Positions 40,124 to 58,480 of a DNA stretch of 64,000 nucleotides are shown piece by piece. Numbering within the stretch: position 1 is the stretch's first letter; each line of letters starts with the position of its first letter. This DNA comes from Ciona intestinalis. Lineage: Eukaryota > Chordata > Ascidiacea > Phlebobranchia > Cionidae. The notes under the pieces are model-generated. The model saw nothing but the letters and a program-made list of their open reading frames with translations, made no database searches and was not told the DNA's origin. The position numbers were made by a program, and so were the translations under genes. The DNA is taken from NCBI RefSeq assembly GCF_000224145.3, contig NC_020172.2, positions 876,921 through 940,920 of the forward strand. Direction: 5' to 3'.

Positions 40124-41821
40124 TGTCAACTAAAGTAGAAGTGTTAATCATTTCGTTTTATTTAATTTTACCTGTCACTAAATAATAATAAATTGTATAG
40201 TTTTTTAATATGGTGAACCCCAAAAAGGTTTGTCAGCTCTTAAAATGACTTACCAACTTTTCTTGTGTATTCTTTAACATTTTGTTGTATCTTCTTAGTA
40301 TATACTGATTTTAAAGATCTAAAACTATTACATATAACTTGACTCTTAACATAAGAACCAAATTAATCTTGTTATAATTGTACTTAGCAGGTCATTGAAC
40401 TCAGACCAATGTCATTATAATATCAAGATAGTTAATCCACGCCTATCACCTGCAAAATTCATTCATTTTTCTCACTAGTACTCTCAATTCTAATGATCAT
40501 CCAGGGTTCCAGTCCCATTAACATTACACTGTGCCGATTACAAATGTATTAACTATATGTGCTCATTGCGACTGTACATATCAAATGCACTTTTCGCCGA
40601 AAATTGAACCTAATGCCGTGCACGCCTTCCCGCAAAAGCTGGTATTGCATTTTTCTCTTTTAGCACTATATTCCGTTGTATTTAAAATTAGCAAATGATA
40701 TTTCAACTGTTTTCTGTGTACACTGCGTAGCAAAAATGCCCAATGTTCTTTGCTGGCAAGATGATTTTCTATTTATATGATTACAATTTTGTGCAATCTT
40801 CTGCAATAGACAACCATGTTGCACAGTTACTTTAGACTAGAGGACTGGCGTCTGCTATCTGTTACTGTTTCTGTCTAAAAGGCGCGGCGTAGTTTACTAT
40901 TTGCTTGTTCTTGTTCGTTCTTGAGCCGCAGGTTCTGGTATTACTTCAGTCATCAGAGATTTGTTCATTATGGACTGCTTATAATTCAAAGTGTTTCCAG
41001 AAATTTTATGTCTTTAACTCAATACACTATGATAGTACTGTGGGGTAAGATGGGACATCATATCCTAAAAATGTTTTAAGCAATTACCAACACGGTATTT
41101 AGGAGTCGTATGGATGCGGTTTTATAATTCTTTAATGTTTTTTGTTTACTACCAAATGGAACGAAAAAACAGGATCAAAAGGTTTTCATCTTTCCTCACC
41201 CTACTACAAGTATTTTAATATGTGACAGGTTGGATTGCTGTCTTCGTTGACACACTCAACTTGATCAGTCTGCTCGAATGGGAAGTGGATTTATTTTTGA
41301 CTTTATAAAAACAAAAACACGGAAGACTATACTCCGAAAGGTAGGCCTAATAGCAAGCGACGGTCCTTGGGCAGGACTTTCTGATGATTTCACGGTTTTG
41401 GTATATTTATAGGTATTTTCTACTATTGGAATGGATGGTTCGAGTCGTTTATTCCTGCGTGTGGTGTAGATATTAAGCCATTTATTACACTCTGCCTACT
41501 TGCAGATTCTGATTACCATGTGGCTGTTGCAGACATGGCGCCTTCGTATTTGGGCCTTACCTACTCACTAACCTGTTAACCGGCGTGTTAGCCTTAAAAC
41601 ACATCTAGTGGAAATTATGCTTGATGGCGTATAAGTCGTTTTATAGACCACATCCATGATATTCTTCCTCCATACATACGCGTACCGTTGCTTTGATGAA
41701 CAGGTTTAAAACAAAAAGAAATACGAAATGTTGCTTCTATTGTGTAATGGTTTCGGGAAAATTTTCAACCAAAGAAAATATTTGTGACATATGATATATG
41801 ATATAAGACTAACTTTAAATC
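40124..41821. other. Intergenic region between PIK3C2 and SCO1
   Basis: PIK3C2 polyadenylation signal at 40187-40192 (AATAAA). The rest has no reading frame of note apart from one MITE (41036-41208). The last 150 bp should contain the SCO1 promoter; no TATA box is obvious. Confidence 0.45.
41036..41208 (+). mobile_element. MITE copy between PIK3C2 and SCO1
   Basis: TGTGGGGTAAGATGGGACAT at the left and TTTCCTCACCCTACTAC at the right, with ATAATTCTTTAATGTTTTTTG inside. Confidence 0.75.
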
Positions 41822-44800
41822 ATGTTTTGTTCGTTTTGCCTAAAAATGAGACCACTGAGTCACTTAAAGGTAAGTGTCAGCGTTCATTATGCGAATATTG
41901 AATTGTAACGTAATTACATTATCAAATGCGTATACTAAACACTTAAGCATGATAACTGCATGTAAGTCCTACGTTTTAGCTTAATGAATGAATGTAACTT
42001 ACTTTATCATCGCGTGGCCGGAATACGACAGTCGTTATAACCTGTGTGTTCTGTTCCATGTACCTCGTGCCAGCTTACAAGTTGTCGAAATGCCAATTGC
42101 CAAGTATGTTACTTTTTGGGTGATTATTTGTTGGTTAGTGCAGGCGTGCTAACCAACTGTGCTATGCCGGTGTGACAGTGAGGAATCTCGAATCTGTGCA
42201 AAGTGAAAACTTTTCTTGTCACCATGTTTGCTAATCATATGACCCTGTCTTTCCTAGGTTGCTGAGAAGTTATACTTCTCATCAGTTTGTACAAAGTTGG
42301 CTCCAGCAAGTTTCAAACCACTCCACACATTTCTGGCCATTCACACCAACCTGCCTCCCCAGACAGCAACCAGAAACCTTTCATATTCACATACAATGTT
42401 AAACACTGACACTAAGAATGAAAATAGCAAGGAAAAGTCAGCTGAAGAACCAGTAGAAACACCACAACCAATGCCGATGGGCAAAAGACTTTTGATAGTT
42501 GCTTCCATCTTGCTTGCTTGGGGTGGAATTTATTATTTAGCAACTACGCAAAAGAAAAAGAGTGAGTTATAAACAGTGTATTTATGATTAATAAACAAAC
42601 CCCAATGATTAATAAACAATACACATATCACCATATGGGTGCTAGTGGAGAATCTTTCCCATGTTATCTGCTAACCACTAACCCCCTATGGCTATAACCC
42701 CTAACTAATAACCCAAAACTACCATACCAACCTCTAATACTTCCCACAGGACTACAGGAGCATATACTTCACTAGTGCCTATGTATATATTTATATATAT
42801 ATATATATGTGTGATAATGTATCTATGTACTAAATTATGTTTGATAAACCAATAAAACAAAAGCAATGTGTAACCTTAAAAAGGACATAGCAAATTGTTT
42901 AAACATTTGAATGAAAGTACATTTAACATCTAATATATATAACTAATTTTATCATATATAATAAATATATATAATATATATTATTATTGTGTGTCCATTT
43001 TTCAGACCGTCTAATGGAAAGGGAAACACAGTTAAGTAAAGTTGACATTGGAGCTGAAGATTATAATCTAATTGATCACAACGGTAAAAGAACTTGTACA
43101 GTTTTTGTTTATCCATAGAGAAAAAAGTCTTTATTCATAAGATTTGGTATTTTAAATGCATTAGTAACTTTTCATAACTGTATACATTCTCTAGTAAGGG
43201 ATTTGTTTGTATGGTTTAAATATGACGAATATCTGTGTTGTTAAAGTCATTTTTTGTTAAATGGTCAATAGCTGAGCATTTAAAGTTTCATAGACCCCAA
43301 ACTTTTTTAAATGCAGGAAATGCATAGATAGTTAATGGAGCATACGAATTTAGTTTCAATTTATTGATTAAGTGCAGAATATTGTCACTCAGGTTTGATT
43401 AGTATGTTTGAATTGTAGCTTTTTCGCTCCGAATAAACAATTTTCATAATCAGCTAAACTGGCAATGTTATGAAACATTTGTATTCTCAGGAAAACCTGT
43501 CACCAAAAAAGATTTCCTTGGCAAGTGGCTTCTCCTTTATTTTGGATTCACCCACTGTCCTGATATCTGTCCTGAGGAACTTGAGAAAATGGCCGACATT
43601 ATCGACCTTGTGGGTAAGCATAGTAATGTAATGTATGGTGCAGAAGTAGGTTTTCTGCTTTATATTTATATACAATCTGTATTTTAATTCAGTAATTTAA
43701 ACATGTAAAAATGTCAGGTTTAAAAAATTGTGTCACTATATTTTAATGGCCAAGTTTGTTGAAACATTTTTTTTTTATGTATGACTGATAATTTAGACAA
43801 TCCATTAGTGACCACTGCGTTGGAGCAATTGCCGTTAAGTATCTTGCCCAAGGACACATACGCCAACAATGCTAGCAGCGTCGAGCCTTGAACCCATTAC
43901 CTCTGGGTTACAGGCAGGCGCGCTAACCACTATACCACGGCGCCGGACTTGTTGAAACAGTTAAATGTGTTTTCTACTGCAAATATTGTGGATGTTTGTG
44001 TACTTGGGCAAGCCTGTTGCTGCAATTCTTCCAACCCAGATGTCATTTATTGGTTGTCTAAACTGTCATACATTAAAAATGAAAAAGTCTAAATAGAAAT
44101 TTATAAAATAANNNNNNNNNNNNNNNNNNNNNNNNNNNNNNNNNNNNNNNNNNNNNNNNNNNNNNNNNNNNNNNNNNNNNNNNNNNNNNNNNNNNNNNNN
44201 NNNNNNNNNNNNNNNNNNNNNNNNNNNNNNNNNNNNTTTGCAATTATTATAAGGTGATGCTGTCTTTATGACAGGTTAAGTATTTAATTTAGAAAGATGA
44301 CAGAAAAAAACAGTTTCTTAGTCAATTTTAAATGTGGTAGAGTGTAGGGTTTTTTCCACTAAGCGCATTCTCTCAATGCATTCAGACCTTTGTTCAGTGT
44401 TAGTATAGCACTATGGGTTGAATGGGTGCCATGACAAAAATGGTTGGTACACACACCATTTAGAGGCGGTTTTACATTTCCAACAAAACGCGATTTAGTG
44501 CGTTAACACGTGTGCACAGAATTGAACAAGCAATATTAACAACAGACTGTTTTTTATGTTCTTTGTATTATATTCATATGAAATTCTCTGCATAACGGTA
44601 AGTTGATTGTTTAAAACAATCACACCAGCAAAGTTTAAATTTTTAGTGCTACTGTATTCAGTTTTATTTTAGATTTAAGCCAATGGTCCATTACTCTGAC
44701 ACCCAGGCTAATACAAATCAAATAGTGACTATTGGATTAGAGCAAATTTCTGTTAAGTGTCTTTCCCAATGATGATACGCCTATCAATATTTGCCCGGTA

Positions 44801-45028
44801 TTTTTCAATTATGATCCGCCAACTGTTGAGGAAAGGTTTGGAACTCTTGCTGTTATCATTGTCAAAACTTGATTTTTACTTTTTCAGGTTGACCACACGA
44901 TTGTCATGTATCTTATGAACCCTAAGGGAAACTTTGTGGACTACTACGGCTCGCGATCGGTTGCTATACAAGACATTTATAACGGCATAAAAAGAAATAT
45001 GGAAAACTATGAGCGACTACACGCATGA
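41822..45028 (+). CDS. SCO1: SCO1, copper chaperone for cytochrome c oxidase (middle missing in gap)
   Basis: Exons found: 41822-41869, 42258-42561, 43006-43083, 43491-43613 and the last, 44888-45028. The product sits in the inner mitochondrial membrane and delivers copper to the CuA site of COX2. The N terminus (residues 1-60) is basic and lacks acidic residues after the first few, as a mitochondrial presequence should. One membrane helix, [18 protein letters not shown], follows near residue 100. The thioredoxin-like domain shows [20 protein letters not shown], with the copper-binding CPDIC at 166-170. The last exon begins [20 protein letters not shown], containing the third copper ligand (the H of VDHT). 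The expected segment with DPxRDTP, about 60 residues, is not in the flanking sequence and must lie in the N gap at 44112-44236. A second in-frame ATG at 41846 is possible. SCO1 and SCO2 cannot be separated here. Confidence 0.9.
42003..42172 (-). mobile_element. Internally deleted SINE copy in SCO1 intron 1
   Basis: Starts TTACTTTATCATCGCGTGGC and jumps from the GTATGTTACTTTTTGGGTGA block directly to the inverted tRNA head GCTAACCAACTGTGC. Confidence 0.6.
43770..43947 (-). mobile_element. tRNA-derived SINE head, minus orientation, SCO1 intron 4
   Basis: The best-preserved tRNA part in the window: on the minus strand GGCGCCGTGGTATAGTGGTT (A box) and, about 35 bases on, GGGTTCAAGGCTCGACG (B box), then the CCTTGGGCAAGATACTTAAC body block. 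Confidence 0.75.
44112..44236. other. Assembly gap (125 N) inside SCO1
   Basis: Hides the SCO1 exon(s) between the CPDIC exon and the VDHT exon. Flanked by SINE pieces at 43770-44085 and 44675-44835, which probably caused the assembly break. Confidence 0.8.
44675..44835 (-). mobile_element. Degraded SINE body in SCO1, minus orientation
   Basis: TAGTGACTATTGGATTAGAGC and TGTTAAGTGTCTTTCCCAATG correspond to the inverted body blocks of the other copies; no tRNA head remains. Confidence 0.45.
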
Positions 45029-45578
45029 AACCGTTCGATCCAAACTAGCTTTTAGTCATATACCCATAGCGCTTGTAGTTAAATCGCAGTAATAAACTAA
45101 TTCCCGTCTACAAGATTGTTGAATAACTTTTTATTTTCATGTGGGGTGAAGATGTGCTGTAAGTATTTAAATTTAATAATACATGAATTACTTCTGTACT
45201 TTTGGTGTGCGCACACCCTGTAAGGTATTAGCTTATATGATTGTTTCCGTCAGCTTCAATATATACCCACATATATGATAGGAGAAAAGGTATGGACTCT
45301 CTTGTTTCTGTTAACATCATCTATATACAGTAGGGTGGGGGAAGATGGGACACCTTTTAACTCTGTTTTCTCGTCCCATTTAGCAGTTAACAATGAACAA
45401 TCAAACATTTATAAATCTATATCTTCACGGCTCCCATAGACCGTTGTTAGTTGTTTAAAATACGATCAGGATATCTGGACTTTATGTGCTAAAGATGTCC
45501 TATCTTCCCCCGCCTTACTATATATTGAATTAACATTATTAAAAAAGTAACATTTTTTGTGTTACAACGTGTATTGTT
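45029..45578. other. Tail-to-tail spacer between SCO1 and the SLC17 gene
   Basis: SCO1 polyadenylation signal AATAAA at 45091-45096. Most of the remainder is one complete MITE (45331-45520), so the two 3' ends are almost in contact apart from that insertion. Confidence 0.5.
45331..45520 (-). mobile_element. Complete MITE between SCO1 and SLC17
   Basis: Starts TAGGGTGGGGGAAGATGGGA, ends TATCTTCCCCCGCCTTACTA, 190 bp. One of the best-preserved copies and useful as a family reference. Confidence 0.85.
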
Positions 45579-48500
45579 TTAAATATCCTCTGTCTTTTCA
45601 AGAAAGGCGAGCTCTTGGTCACTCTCCACTTTTTTTTCTTTCAATTTTGCCCATGGCTGCAATTCACATGTCCCGAACCAAAGGAATACTAATAGACCGA
45701 ATGCAGATACTGCAGAAGTCACATAAAACACAGTTCTCCAGTACGGGAGCGACTGTTTAAAATAAGAAGTTAAGACATCGTAGAACTTATAAATCCAGCC
45801 TACGTTTAAAAGGGCAACTTAGCCTGCACAGGCATAAACTTACTCCATCTCCAAGCATAACTCCCACTAGCTGTGTCGCAAACAAAGTCACTACACAAGT
45901 CATAGCGTTTGATATGGAATACAAGATTCCTGAATACGAAGCTGCCATATCAACAAGCGCAACGCGGTACCCGGCATCTGTAATAGAAAGTGTCGGTGAC
46001 ATGTTAGATACGGCTGTGTTGGATAACTATAGAAGCTTTAAACGAGTATAACGTTAGATTGCCCACGTTTTCATTCTTTTTTCTCATGCCACTTGATGAA
46101 AAACAAAGAAAAATTACATAATTAAATAATTGTGGCTCTAAAAAACAGGATTAGGAAATCTGGGATTTAGATTTTAACCGTACCCCATTCTACCCCACAG
46201 TACTATATATATTAGGGTGAGGTAAGATGGGACACCTGTAATATCCAAACATCCTGATCGTGTTTAAACAATTAACACCGGTCTATGGTAGTCGACAGGA
46301 TATGGTTTTATAATTCTTTGAATGTTTTTGTTTACCCTAAATGAGACGAGAATGCGTAGAGTTAAAAAATGTCCCATTTTCCCCACCCAACTTTATACTT
46401 ACAATTGCATCCCACGAACATGTATGACGTACACAACAGTACGATGGCAAGAGTATGGTTGCAACCAAATGAAGGCAAAACTAGAAACGACAAGACTGTA
46501 CCTCCCATTCCAATACTTGTAAACACCTGCAAATAAACAACTTTTACAAATTTGCTCGTCAAGTTAACTCGTATATGCTTTTTTGAGGGTTCTTTCGAAA
46601 ATATAGCCTATTATACCTTTCGTAGTAAAGTCTTTCGTATTTTTGTCTTTATTAAGATAAAGTCGGAGAGAAAACCACTCGCTAGTAGACTAAACATGTT
46701 TAGTCCGTATGGTAATGAAGATAAAATCCCAACCTGAGATATGGAAACAAATAAAACTAATTGCTCATAGGTTATTAGTTAGGCAAGTTCGTAAAAGCGT
46801 CCAAGGTTTAAATATTCTATGTGGTGCGTGATACACCTACTTACAAACGCTTTACTTACATTTTCGATGCTGAAGCCCAACACATTGGCAATATATTGCG
46901 GCACCCAACTATGTGTGATGGCAGATGCCCAATTTTCAGCTAAATGAGGCACAACAGTCGACCAGTATGGCTTAGAAGTCAATATCTTACGCCATGGTAC
47001 AGTTTTAAAACTGGCTGTCTAGGAACAAACGTAAGAAGTTCCGTCGAATGAGATAACGATACGATGTTTAGCTTTTTAACAAGCAAATATAACTACTGTA
47101 ACCAAGACACACACAGAATCGTGTAATTTTTTTGTCAGTCAAAATCCTAGCTAACCAGGAATAGTGAGTAGCTTTAGATACCCACATGCCGCTAGGAAGT
47201 CATAACATATATAACTGCAGCAGCTCACCTGCAATCAGCTCACAAACTATCAACCTCCAACACGGGTGTCTATAAATACCTTTGTTTCTACAGATGCTGC
47301 ATCCGAAAGGCTTTTCGTTATGTAACTTGATTCTTGTTTTGAGATTCTCGGATGTTTCAGGGGCGTGTCGTGAATTAACAGAAACCAAGCAATCGACCAC
47401 AAGCATCCGACACCGCCTATAAAATAAGATAGTATTTAAATTGCTTAAATATTTAATAGCGTAATCACCTGCCGCATAAAACGTGCACTCCCATCCAAAA
47501 TACGAGATGATGAAACCGGCAAAAGTAAACGCCACTACGTTCCCAGATGCTACTCCAGTAAAGCTCAAGGCAATATGACGAGTATTTTCACACGGGGGAG
47601 ACCAAGTCCCAATTGACTGCATGATTGTTGGCAGAGTGACTCCCTATAGAGTATATACAGTATTGTATATAGCACAAGCATTTTTGAGCACGTAAGTGGA
47701 TATTATATCCCTTTTCGTCGAAGAGTTGTTCTTGTTGTTGTTTTTTTTTGTGCGACTTTTTCTGCACCTACCTCAATTCCTATTTCTAGCAATTGTTCTT
47801 TAAAAAGTGTAATCTCTCGATTGAAATCAATTCATAAAATATATTCATAAATTGTATACTGAGTTTAAAGATTTAGAGCCACATAACTAGCCAGTAATTA
47901 ACGATTAAGCTACTGTTATGTTTGTTTAAACGTTTGACAAAGAAGGATTTCTGTTTCTTTAACTATTCGACGACAAAAAATACATACGACCGCTTGCGTA
48001 CCCAACAAACGTTTTTAAGCCACGACTTGCTTCATTAATGTATATTTACAAGTCTACACGTGGTGCAGGAGTTGTACAAAGCGTATTTACACATATTAAC
48101 AATCGCTCGATTCCCATACAACATAAGTCATCGTGTGTTGTGAATACATGTACAAATGTATTCTAACCCATTGATACACGGTAACAAATGGCGACTAAAA
48201 ACCGCTTTGTTAGTTATTTCTGGTTTGTTTTTTGATCGATTGTACTCGTTTTAGTAAAAGGATTAAAGAATATTATGTTAATTGTTTCAACACGTGCTTA
48301 CTCATTAATGATTTGCACTCTTGTATACGTGTTGTTTTTTCTTTTGTTAAAATATTGACATTACATTCGAACCTGGAGTAAACCCATTGTTATTCTCAAT
48401 GCTACCAACAAACCGAAGCTTAGACGAGCTGCTGGTGGTACGAAGAAGGTTAATATTGCAGAAAGTAAAGATGTGACACCAAGTGTGATTCGAATTCCAA

Positions 48501-49169
48501 ATTGCTGCGCAAGCCAAGCGCCTGGAATATTGGAAAGGGTGTAGCTGTACCAATAACACGAAAGCAGTAGTCCTTGTTTTGCCAATGACCAATCAAACTC
48601 GCCTTCCTGGTGCAAAACAAAACAATTATATGGCAATCTTGATGCAAAACAATTATACAGTAGGGTGGGGAAAACGGGACACTCATAGCACATAATATCC
48701 AAATACCCTGATCGTGTTTTAAACGGGTAACAAACGGTCTATGGAACGTGTGTGGTACGGTTTCAAAATTCTTGGAATGTTTTTGTTTGCTACCAAACTG
48801 GACGAGAAAATAAAAGGAATAGGTGTCTCTTCTTCCCCCACCCTATACTATATATAACTTATATTTTTTTCTAAATTCTATACACAATACGTCCCCTATA
48901 TATAGTTATGCAATCCAACTTACTTGATATTGTGAATCTTGTTCTTCAGTTGTATAGTTTGCTTGGTTACGGGGGCATACAACGGCAGTAGTTAGTAAAC
49001 TCGCCGTGTTGTTTTGGTTCTTTTCGCTTATAGACGAATTACTAACCCCAACCATCGAGATAAGGGCAATATTTAATGAGTTCCTCAACAAATAAAGATT
49101 AACTGAACCCAGAGCTGCCATAATCGTAACAACATACCGAGCTTTGATGTAGCAGCCAGGCGTTGGCTC
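45579..49169 (-). CDS. SLC17-family organic anion transporter (sialin/VGLUT group), first exon not found
   Basis: Eight exons on the minus strand: 48924-49169, 48373-48606, 47469-47643, 47280-47416, 46860-47018, 46403-46526, 45844-46013 and 45579-45752 give 473 codons. The family moves glutamate, sialic acid, urate or phosphate across vesicle, lysosome or plasma membranes. It begins CYIKARYVVTIMAALGSVNL, aligning with the sialin ARY start, then a loop with N-x-S/T sites before a helix; next FDWSLAKQGLLLSCYWYSYT (the family's W..Q G..L.S.FWGY block), RITMGLLQGVTLPTIMQSIG, VPWRKILTSKPYW and ENWASAITHSWVPQYI. About 12 membrane helices fit. The acidic tail has no sorting motif I recognise. The exon before 49169 with the start codon was not identified; it should be short. 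Some introns contain MITEs. Confidence 0.88.
46213..46394 (+). mobile_element. MITE copy in SLC17 intron 6
   Basis: TAGGGTGAGGTAAGATGGGA on the left and TGTCCCATTTTCCCCACCCA on the right. The right end lies 9 bp from the splice donor of exon 46403-46526 (minus strand). Confidence 0.75.
48661..48850 (+). mobile_element. MITE copy in SLC17 intron, between the two 5'-most exons found
   Basis: Complete: TAGGGTGGGGAAAACGGGAC to TCTTCCCCCACCCTATACTA, 190 bp. Confidence 0.8.
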
Positions 49170-49385
49170 CTAAAATGCAATAAAAACACATATTTAAGCA
49201 CAGTAAAAACATGTATAATGCACCAACAAGATTACCTCTTTCAATTGATTTCATTACTTTGCTTGGCCATGCTATTTATAATTTCTCAATCTTTTTAACT
49301 TACTTCAGTCACTTTATATAAGAATAGTATCATAACAGAACAAAAACTAAAAAAAGTTTAAGTCGGCGAGATAAAAAGTGAAACA

Positions 49386-49570
49386 AACGATACTGGGATA
49401 CCTTATGTTCTATTTTCTCGTCTCATTTGGCAGTAAACAAAGAACATTTAAAAAATTATAAAACCGTATCTTTACGACTCCCATGGACAGTTGTTGATTG
49501 TTTAAAACACGATCAGGATATATATTGTATATCATGTGGTAAAGGTGTCCCGTCTTTCCCCAGCCTACTA
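49386..49570 (-). mobile_element. MITE copy upstream of the SLC17 exons
   Basis: Left end decayed; internal blocks CATTTGGCAGTAAACAAAGA and GTTTAAAACACGATCAGGAT and the right end CCCAGCCTACTA are clear. Confidence 0.65.
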
Positions 49571-49716
49571 CAAGAGCACAACCCACAAGTCAGTTTCCAA
49601 AAATATTGATTTAGTGGCCGATAAAGCAACAATGATGTTATATGCGGCGTTTCCGCTTCCTATGCTTGCTGCTATATAGCATATATCATATATTAATTTT
49701 CGAGGTTAGGTGCTTT

Positions 49717-49796
49717 AGCACAGATGAGAGGGGCCATTCATGAATTTGTCAATGGCCTCATTCATGAATTTGTCAATGGCCTCTCTCATCTGTGCT
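49717..49796. repeat. 80-bp palindrome enclosing a tandem duplication
   Basis: AGCACAGATGAGAG (49717-49730) is exactly inverted at 49783-49796; the arms extend to 19 bp with one mismatch. Between them ATTCATGAATTTGTCAATGG occurs twice. Confidence 0.7.
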
Positions 49797-49994
49797 CTTA
49801 TAGACTGAAGGCCTACACTCTTCGGACTCATTTTGACCGCTTTATCAAATAGCAGATGTTTGGTCGTTTTAACTTTGATTGTCACCACTAACCACTACAG
49901 CTCACACAGTATAAGTCGATAATAACTCCCACCATTTCAAGAGAAAACAACCTCTTAATACATTTAACACTGAAAAGTGCTTATCAGAATAAAT

Positions 49995-50182
49995 AGTAGG
50001 GTAGAGGAGGGTGAGACACCATTAGACTTACAACCCAAATATCCTGATCGTATTTTGAACAACTAACAACGGTCCATCCGCGTTGTGAGGATACGGTTTT
50101 ATAATTCTTTGATTTTTTTGTCTACTACCAAATGGGACGAGAAAATAAAATGAGTAGGTATCCAATCTTTCCCCACTCTACT
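49995..50182 (+). mobile_element. MITE copy upstream of SLC17
   Basis: Left end TAGTAGGGTAGAGGAGGGTG, right end TCTTTCCCCACTCTACTATA; the interior is well preserved with GAGGATACGGTTTTATAATT. Confidence 0.75.
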
Positions 50183-50562
50183 ATATATATATATATATAT
50201 GTATATATATGGTACAACCGAGGTTTCAAGAGCAACTCTGTCTTTTCAGAGTTCCCACGGATTCTTCTAATTTAAACTGCTTGAATTATATTATATTATA
50301 TTTCTTGAACTATCGCATATATTTTAATGGTGTATAGTCTCCAAACTAACTAATTTCTTTTTTACTAAAACTAGACTCATCAGCTGAATCTATGTATAGT
50401 TTACTTTACATAATATCACAGTCGAGCTAACTAGAGCGGAAGTTTCAAAGTGCACTGAAGTAAAAATGTACTGAAATGCACGGTGAGTATGGGGTATAGA
50501 GCAAGCGCACGCAAGAGTGCGTATATACAACAAAACTCGCATCGCAGGAATTTAAAAATTCG

Positions 50563-57731
<7,169 letters not shown>

Positions 57732-58480
57732 CTGTAAAAAGAAAACAAATTGAATGAATGAGTTTAACGTGTGTCTGAACAGACTTAAAGACGTTCACGT
57801 CCGAAATAGTATAGCAACGTCTCCACTCTGGTGACTTTTAGTTCTATGGGTATAGTAGTCTATATTGATCCACTGCGCCGGTTAAAAAAAGACAAGAAAA
57901 CAAATTTAACAATTACATTGAAAAAAAAACTACCATAATTGCACATAAAAATTAACCTAATTGTACATACCTCATGCTTATTATGCCACCTTTAAAATAT
58001 TTTATTACACATGCCACAACACGTGGCAGGCCATGCATATGAAAATATTACACGGATTTGGATTATATCTTTTGTGGATTGATTGTAATAACACGTATTG
58101 TTACGTCACTGTTACCAGTAAAATGAAAATCAGAATTTGGGATGAAATTTCTTGTAAATGGCGTTGTATATTTGTGTATATTCTGTTTTGCAATTGGATT
58201 TTACAGTTTGATATATATATATATGTGTGTGTGTTTTATTGCTTATATAATATATAGTATGCCTAAATTAAAGTAGTTTAGAAAAAGTATGACGGACGTT
58301 TTACTAAAATGGTTATATCATAAATTTCGTTTAACAGGAATATCTTATAATGACGTAATATACCAATTATGACGTAACATACCATTCTAAAGGTGAATGA
58401 AAGCTGGGAATTTTTCTTAATTTCCGATTTTGTAAAACGGAAGTATTGAATATTTTTACAATATTTAAATAATTCTTGCA
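57732..58480. other. Divergent spacer between SLC6 and the coiled-coil gene
   Basis: Start of the coiled-coil gene at 58481 faces away from SLC6. Contains a short (TA)n/(TG)n run near 58215-58235. Part should be SLC6 first exon or promoter; no reading frame could be assigned. Confidence 0.35.

Larger units (their letters stand above)
49170..50562. other. Region between SLC17 exons and the SLC6 3' end
   Basis: Should hold the SLC17 promoter and unidentified first exon and the SLC6 3' UTR. Visible contents are two MITEs (49386-49570, 49995-50182), the palindrome at 49717-49796 and an AT microsatellite near 50185-50210. Confidence 0.45.

Noticed and set aside
43770-43947. Functional tRNA gene on the minus strand
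   Set aside because: A and B boxes are present, but there is no cloverleaf, and it is joined to the SINE body shared by several copies.
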